Below are positions 59,941 through 64,000 of a DNA stretch of 64,000 bases, in pieces; the first letter of the stretch is position 1, and every line of letters begins with the position of its first letter. The DNA lies in contig NZ_CAHLAR010000015.1 of NCBI RefSeq assembly GCF_903652925.1, forward strand, positions 61,273-125,272, written 5' to 3'. The notes beneath the pieces were generated by a model that saw nothing but the letters and a program-made list of their open reading frames with translations, made no database searches and was not told the DNA's origin. The position numbers were made by a program, and so were the translations under genes. The DNA is from Achromobacter anxifer. GTDB lineage: Bacteria; Pseudomonadota; Gammaproteobacteria; Burkholderiales; Burkholderiaceae_B.

Positions 59941-61005
59941 TTAGGCGCGCGCGCGCCACTCCAGCGCTTCGCCCGCGGCCAGCGGCACCAGCGTGGTGTT
60001 GCCGAACGCCACTTCCTCGGGGACCTGGTAAGCCTCGCGCACCAGCGTCAGCGTGCCGGTGTTGCGCGGCAGGGCGTAGAAGTCCGGGCCATGGAAGCTG
60101 GCGAAACCTTCCAGCTTGTCCAGCTTGCCGACGGCGTCGAAAGCGGTCGCGTACAGCTCCATGGCGTGCAAGGCCGTATAGCAACCGGCGCAGCCGCAAG
60201 CATGTTCCTTCAGGCCACGCGCATGCGGCGCGCTGTCGGTGCCCAGGAAAAAGCGCGGGCTGCCGCTGGTGGCGGCTTCGACCAGCGCCAGGCGGTGGGT
60301 TTCGCGCTTCAGGACCGGCAGGCAGTAGTAATGCGGCCGCACGCCGCCCTGGAAAATCGCATTGCGGTTGTACAGCATGTGCTGCGGCGTGATGGTGGCG
60401 GCGATGGGCCCTTCGGCATCCCGCACATACTCCGCGCCCTCTTTGGTCGTGATGTGCTCGAACACCACTTTCAGCGCAGGGAAGGCGCGGCGCAGCGGCT
60501 TCATCACGCGCTCGACGAAGATCGCTTCGCGGTCGAACAGGTCGATCGAGGGATCGGTCACTTCGCCATGCACCAGCAGGGGCATGCCGCATTTCTCCAG
60601 CGCTTCCAGCGCCTTCGTGCACTTGCCCAGCAGATCGGTCACGCCGGCGTCGGAATTGGTCGTCGCGCCCGCGGGGTAGAGCTTCACCGCGTAGACCTGG
60701 CCCGACTCGTGCGCGCGGAAGATCTCTTCCGACGTGGTGTTGTCGGTCAGGTAGAGCGTCATCAGCGGCGTGAAGGCGTCGACATTGCCGCCCGCCTTCT
60801 TCAAGGCTTCCAGGATGCGGCCGCGATAGGCCAGCGCCTGCTCGGTCGTGGTCACCGGCGGCTTCAGGTTGGGCATGATGATGGCGCGCGCGAACTGGCG
60901 CGCCGTGTCCGCCACCACGGCTTCCAGGGCGGCGCCGTCGCGCAGGTGCAAATGCCAGTCGTCCGGCCGGGTGATGGTGAGCTGAGTCGTGTTTTGAGTG
61001 GACAT
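59941..61005 (-). CDS. pyrC: Dihydroorotase
   Basis: A 354-residue class II dihydroorotase of pyrimidine synthesis, converting carbamoyl aspartate to dihydroorotate. The metal-binding [10 protein letters not shown], the carboxylated Lys in [41 protein letters not shown] and the catalytic Asp in [13 protein letters not shown] are all present. The ATG at 61005 gives the usual start. It begins 11 bp after the stop of an M20 amidohydrolase gene and is probably co-transcribed with it. Confidence 0.97.
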   Translation of the reverse strand: MSTQNTTQLTITRPDDWHLHLRDGAALEAVVADTARQFARAIIMPNLKPPVTTTEQALAYRGRILEALKKAGGNVDAFTPLMTLYLTDNTTSEEIFRAHESGQVYAVKLYPAGATTNSDAGVTDLLGKCTKALEALEKCGMPLLVHGEVTDPSIDLFDREAIFVERVMKPLRRAFPALKVVFEHITTKEGAEYVRDAEGPIAATITPQHMLYNRNAIFQGGVRPHYYCLPVLKRETHRLALVEAATSGSPRFFLGTDSAPHARGLKEHACGCAGCYTALHAMELYATAFDAVGKLDKLEGFASFHGPDFYALPRNTGTLTLVREAYQVPEEVAFGNTTLVPLAAGEALEWRARA

Positions 61006-61016
61006 GGTTAGGCTTC

Positions 61017-62210
61017 TTAATCTGCCAGCGGCATGCCCCGTTCGGCCAGCGCGCAGAACATTGCGCTGCCCAAGGGGATGACGGCATCGTTGAAATCGAA
61101 ATGCGAGTTGTGCAGCACGCAGCCGGAATCGGCTCCGCCCTGGCCCAGCCTGAAGTATGCGCCGGGCTTGCTCTGCAACATGAAAGAGAAATCCTCGGAG
61201 CCCATCGACGGCGTCAGGTCGCGCACGACGTTCTCCTTGCCTATCATCTCGGTGGCGATGTCTGCCACCAGATTGGCGTGTTGCGGCGTGTTCAAGGTTG
61301 CGGGATAGATCCGTTCGTAGATCACCTCGGCGGTACCGCCGAACGCGCCCGCGATGGCGGAAACCAGTTCGCGCATGCGGGTCTCCACCATTTCCTGGAC
61401 GGACTTGCGGAACGTGCGCACCGTGCCCACCATCCTGGCTTCGCGCGGAATCACGCTCATCGCGCCGGGATGCCCGGCTTGCAGCGAGCCGATCGACACC
61501 ACCGCCGAATCCAGCGGATTCACGTTGCGCGACACGATGGTCTGCAAGGCCGTGATGATCTGCCCGGCGATCGTAACCGGATCGATGGTCTGATAAGGAT
61601 GCGCGCCATGGCCGCCGCGGCCGGTGATGAGGATCTCGAAGCGATCCGCCGCGGCCATCATCGGACCGGGATTGATGCCTATCGTGCCCGGCTTCAGGCC
61701 GGGCCAGTTGTGCAAGGCATAGATCGCATCGCACGGGAAGGTATCGAACAGCCCGTCCTCAAGCATGGCGCGCGCGCCGCCTCGCCCCTCTTCGGCGGGC
61801 TGGAAGATCAGCACGGCGGTGCCATCGAAATTGCGCGTCTGCGACAGATACTTGGCGGCTCCGATGAGCACCGCGGTATGGCCGTCGTGGCCGCAGCCGT
61901 GCATCAGGCCAGGCTTGGTCGACTTGTGTCCGAAGTCGTTGTCTTCCGTCATGGGCAAGGCGTCCATGTCGGCGCGCAGGCCTATCATGCGCCCGCTATC
62001 GCAGCGCTTGCCGCGGATCACGCCCACCACGCCGGTTTTGCCGATGCCACGGTGCACCTCGATCCCCAGCGCTTCCAGCGCACCCGCCACGATCCCGGAG
62101 GTCCGGACCTCCTCGAAGCCCAGTTCGGGATGCGCGTGCAAATCGCGCCGCAGCGCCGTCAATTCGTCATGAAAGAGGCGAATTGATTCCAAAGGAGAAC
62201 GTGCGTACAT
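61017..62210 (-). CDS. M20-family amidohydrolase (hippurate-hydrolase-like), second copy
   Basis: A 397-residue paralogue of the gene at 20658-21854, with the same metal-site motifs ([56 protein letters not shown]). It probably cleaves N-acyl amino acids. The ATG at 62210 has ACCTCCT immediately before it, the complement of a ribosome-binding site, so no normal Shine-Dalgarno is present. No better in-frame start is visible. It is followed by pyrC. Confidence 0.9.
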   Translation of the reverse strand: MYARSPLESIRLFHDELTALRRDLHAHPELGFEEVRTSGIVAGALEALGIEVHRGIGKTGVVGVIRGKRCDSGRMIGLRADMDALPMTEDNDFGHKSTKPGLMHGCGHDGHTAVLIGAAKYLSQTRNFDGTAVLIFQPAEEGRGGARAMLEDGLFDTFPCDAIYALHNWPGLKPGTIGINPGPMMAAADRFEILITGRGGHGAHPYQTIDPVTIAGQIITALQTIVSRNVNPLDSAVVSIGSLQAGHPGAMSVIPREARMVGTVRTFRKSVQEMVETRMRELVSAIAGAFGGTAEVIYERIYPATLNTPQHANLVADIATEMIGKENVVRDLTPSMGSEDFSFMLQSKPGAYFRLGQGGADSGCVLHNSHFDFNDAVIPLGSAMFCALAERGMPLAD

Positions 62211-62280
62211 AGGAGGTTACAGAATGATGATGTAGGGGGGACAGTCTGTGCATTTTAGTTGCTACAGAGGATAAATGCCT

Positions 62281-62309
62281 TTGTCTTTACGGGAGAGACA
62301 CGTTATGCT
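62281..62309 (+). promoter_or_regulatory. Promoter of the SWIB-domain gene
   Basis: TTGTCT (62281-62286), 17 bp, TATGCT (62304-62309), about 40 bp before the ribosome-binding site. Confidence 0.55.
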
Positions 62310-62357
62310 CCGGCCGCAGGACAATTTTTCCAACAGCCAGAGAAGGAGCGCCGCATT

Positions 62358-62636
62358 ATGGCCACAACCTCCAAACCCGCGACCGCGCGCAAGCCGAACG
62401 CTGCATTCATGAAGCCCCTGACCCCCAGCGCCGAACTGGCCGCTGTCATCGGCTCGGAAGCCGTGCCGCGTACCGAGGTCACCAAAAAGATCTGGGAATA
62501 CATCAAGAAGCACAACCTGCAAGATGCCAGCAACAAGCGCAACATCAACGCCGATGCCAAGCTGCGCCCGATCTTCGGCAAGGATCAGGTCACGATGTTC
62601 GAACTGACCAAACTGGTCAACGCACATCTGAAGTAA
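62358..62636 (+). CDS. Small SWIB/MDM2-domain protein
   Basis: A 92-residue basic protein. A Lys/Ala/Pro-rich tail of about 20 residues is followed by a complete SWIB fold (MKPLTPSAELAAVIGSEAVP, VTKKIWEYIKKHNLQD, then INADAKLRPIFG). SWIB domains are best known from eukaryotic chromatin remodelling complexes and from chlamydial proteins; small stand-alone versions are common in Burkholderiales, where their role is unknown. AAGGAG lies before the ATG at 62358. A DNA- or RNA-linked role is a guess from the fold and charge. Confidence 0.9.
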   Translation: MATTSKPATARKPNAAFMKPLTPSAELAAVIGSEAVPRTEVTKKIWEYIKKHNLQDASNKRNINADAKLRPIFGKDQVTMFELTKLVNAHLK

Positions 62637-62645
62637 GCAGGCAAA

Positions 62646-62665
62646 GGGCGTACCTCGTACGTCCC
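62646..62665 (+). terminator. Possible terminator behind the SWIB gene
   Basis: GGGCGTAC/GTACGTCCC forms a stem with one bulge, 9 bp past the stop. No clear T-run follows. Confidence 0.4.
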
Positions 62666-63207
62666 TGCCTTCATATCGTCGCGACGCCCCGGTTCATTCC
62701 TGGGCGAGCTCGCATCTCCCGCGCAGCTTTCCACAACCGCGACCGCCACGCCGCAGCTCTGCCGGCAAGGCCTGCTTTCCATACCCGCACCCCTGATCGC
62801 CAAGCCTGGCGCGCCTCTCCGGGCTGTCCTCGATTTCGATGAGGCTTGTGCAAACACAGTTCCAAGCCATGCCGGCCGCTGCATTTCTGCATCGCCGAGT
62901 ACACGCGCTTCAGTGCGCATCGCACGCTTTTCTCTGCCCGTTCGCCCGCGCTGGGCACGGGTTCAAGCATGCTTGCAGAAGCGCGACGACCAGCGGGCAC
63001 TTGCGCCAGCTCGCATCTGCTGAAGCATGATGAACGTCAAGCACACGCTGAAACCGTGAGGCGCGGCGCAGGCGTTGCGCTTGTCCACACGCTCAGGACT
63101 CATGACATGAGTTGCTCGCTTGCGCCCGGCCACACTAGCTGGAATTACACGCTTGCGCGTGGCCTCGCTTGCTGGAGTCCGGACGGCGCACTCATCGCGC
63201 AGCAATG
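62666..63207. other. Noncoding stretch of about 540 bp
   Basis: Several frames of 60-120 codons cross it on both strands, but none has a ribosome-binding site, family-like sequence or the codon bias of its neighbours. It contains many GCTTGC/GCAAGC words and small inverted repeats such as CACGC/GCGTG. I see no known RNA. Confidence 0.5.
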
Positions 63208-63235
63208 AAAAAGGCCGGCATATACCGGCCTTTTG
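63208..63235 (-). terminator. Terminator behind the small membrane protein gene
   Basis: AAAGGCCGG, six bases, CCGGCCTTTT, with a run of T's on the minus strand, 16 bp past the stop of the next gene. Confidence 0.85.
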
Positions 63236-63250
63236 CTAAGTGCGTACCTA

Positions 63251-63616
63251 TCAAGCGTACGTGGTCGGGGCAGCGCCTTCCAGCAGCGCCAGCCAGCCCT
63301 TGATCAGGCGGTACAGCACCCAGATCACGGTCGCGGCCAAGCCGATCCAGCCGATGAAGATGAGTGTGGCGATGCCGCTGATGGCCAGCCACAGCAGGGC
63401 CCACCAGAAGGTGCGCAGCAGCCAGTCGAAATGAGCGGCATAGACAGTGCCTGCGGCGTCGGAGCGCTTCAGATACATCAGCACGACTGCGGCCAGCGTG
63501 GCGATGCCCAGGAATCCACTCGTCAGGAAGCCCAGGGCGTACAAGCCGTAGGCAACGTGGGTCAGCGTGCGCAGGTCTAACGTCGTTCCGGGCACGGGGG
63601 TCTGGGGATCACTCAC
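63251..63616 (-). CDS. Small membrane protein, DUF4870-like
   Basis: A 121-residue protein with about three hydrophobic helices: THVAYGLYALGFLTSGFLGI, then one near the Trp-rich LLRTFWWALLWLAISGI, and TLIFIGWIGLAATVIWVLYR. It resembles the DUF4870 group of small inner-membrane proteins. The GTG at 63616 is preferred because GGAG lies seven bases before it; an in-frame TTG at 63646 would extend it by ten residues. Function unknown. It lies upstream of an rrn operon end, on the same strand. Confidence 0.82.
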   Translation of the reverse strand: MSDPQTPVPGTTLDLRTLTHVAYGLYALGFLTSGFLGIATLAAVVLMYLKRSDAAGTVYAAHFDWLLRTFWWALLWLAISGIATLIFIGWIGLAATVIWVLYRLIKGWLALLEGAAPTTYA

Positions 63617-63821
63617 GATAACGCTCCAACGAATTGACTCGGTCAATCTTACCGCACAAAGCCACCCCGCCCACGGCCGTTGTTATTTGGGCACAATCAA
63701 TGCTGGCGCGGCTTGCAGCCTGATTGACGGCTCGCAAACGTCCTGCGGAAACCTCTCGCAGCGCGACGTGCGTCCATCCTACGCAGGCAGCCGGCTCGGC
63801 TCGCTGCGCATCAACGCCACA

Positions 63822-63856
63822 AGAAAAAACCCCGCAGCGCAAGCTGCGGGGTTCTT
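63822..63856 (-). terminator. rrn operon terminator
   Basis: On the minus strand AACCCCGCAGC/GCTGCGGGGTT with a 4-base loop is followed by TTTTTTCTTG, 12 bp past the 5S gene. Confidence 0.93.
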
Positions 63857-63865
63857 GGAATCAAA

Positions 63866-63979
63866 GCCTGACGATGACCTACTTTCACGGACGTCCGTCC
63901 ACTATCATCGGCGCAAAGTCGTTTCACTGTCCTGTTCGGGATGGGAAGGAGTGGGACCAACTCGCTATGGTCGTCAAGC
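63866..63979 (-). rRNA. rrf: 5S ribosomal RNA
   Basis: About 114 bases on the minus strand. The ends pair (GCTTGACGA with TCGTCAGGC), and the core shows GGTCCCACTCCTTCCCATCCCG-like loop B/C sequence, GTGAAACGACTTTGCGCCGATG and GTAGGTCA. It is the last gene of an rrn operon whose 23S gene must lie beyond the right edge. The last 21 bases of the window are the 23S-5S spacer. Ends are approximate by one or two bases. Confidence 0.95.
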
Positions 63980-64000
63980 GTAACTGGTTGAGCGGCTGCG

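Noticed and set aside
59941-61734. 597-codon version of pyrC
   Set aside because: The first 243 codons are an out-of-frame reading of the M20 amidohydrolase gene; the dihydroorotase starts at 61005.
62846-63208. 120-codon plus-strand frame in the empty stretch
   Set aside because: No ribosome-binding site, unusual Cys/His/Arg-rich composition and no recognisable family.

Overview
The window is a piece of a GC-rich betaproteobacterial chromosome. The gene order of the division and cell-wall cluster, a fused murE-murF gene and the protein sequences fit the Alcaligenaceae, closest in character to Achromobacter or Bordetella. This is inferred from sequence character and synteny, not from a database search. 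There is no prophage, CRISPR array, integron or intact insertion sequence.

Layout. 1-6.4 kb is an accessory catabolic-looking block: a LysR regulator cut by the window edge, an MFS transporter, an ABM-like protein, a flavin/2Fe-2S reductase, and a tandem pair of M14-like (DUF2817) peptidase genes. Between the reductase and the peptidases sits a 75-bp relic of a second MFS transporter gene, and the second peptidase copy has lost key active-site residues. 6.4-10.4 kb holds an orphan IS3-type OrfA gene, a membrane diguanylate cyclase and a chemoreceptor. 10.5-13.3 kb has tRNA-Lys and the metNIQ methionine importer. 13.4-28.9 kb is ordinary chromosome: a GH31 glycosidase, mnmC, an inositol-phosphatase family gene, fadD, an M20 amidohydrolase, a LysR/YeiH pair, a YciA-type thioesterase with mgtE, pagP, chaC, an Lrp/AsnC regulator and an atypical SDR. 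28.9-34.1 kb carries a thiol-dioxygenase-like gene facing a GntR / Bug-binding-protein / TPP-enzyme operon, then a VOC protein behind secA.

34-57.2 kb is the envelope core, nearly all on the minus strand. In transcription order it runs mraZ, rsmH, ftsL, ftsI, murE-murF, mraY, murD, ftsW, murG, murC, ddl, ftsQ, ftsA, ftsZ, lpxC, then an M23 peptidase, secA and the VOC gene, with a DUF721 gene on the opposite strand. Most neighbours in the mraZ-ddl part overlap by 1-11 bp. A block of decamer MraZ boxes and a promoter lie in front of mraZ, and rnpB with a terminator lies just upstream. 58-64 kb has an ABC-F ATPase (uup), pyrC behind an M20 amidohydrolase, a small SWIB-domain protein, a noncoding stretch of about 600 bp, a small membrane protein, and the 5S rRNA and terminator of an rrn operon that continues to the right.

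No clearly new multi-gene system was found. The most rewarding details are the decayed transporter relic and the degenerate peptidase paralogue at 4.1-6.4 kb, a near-identical promoter block shared by the MFS and chemoreceptor genes, the 28.9-33.3 kb thiol-dioxygenase/TPP locus with its operator repeats, the 11-bp tandem repeat at 33.2 kb, and the murE-murF fusion.
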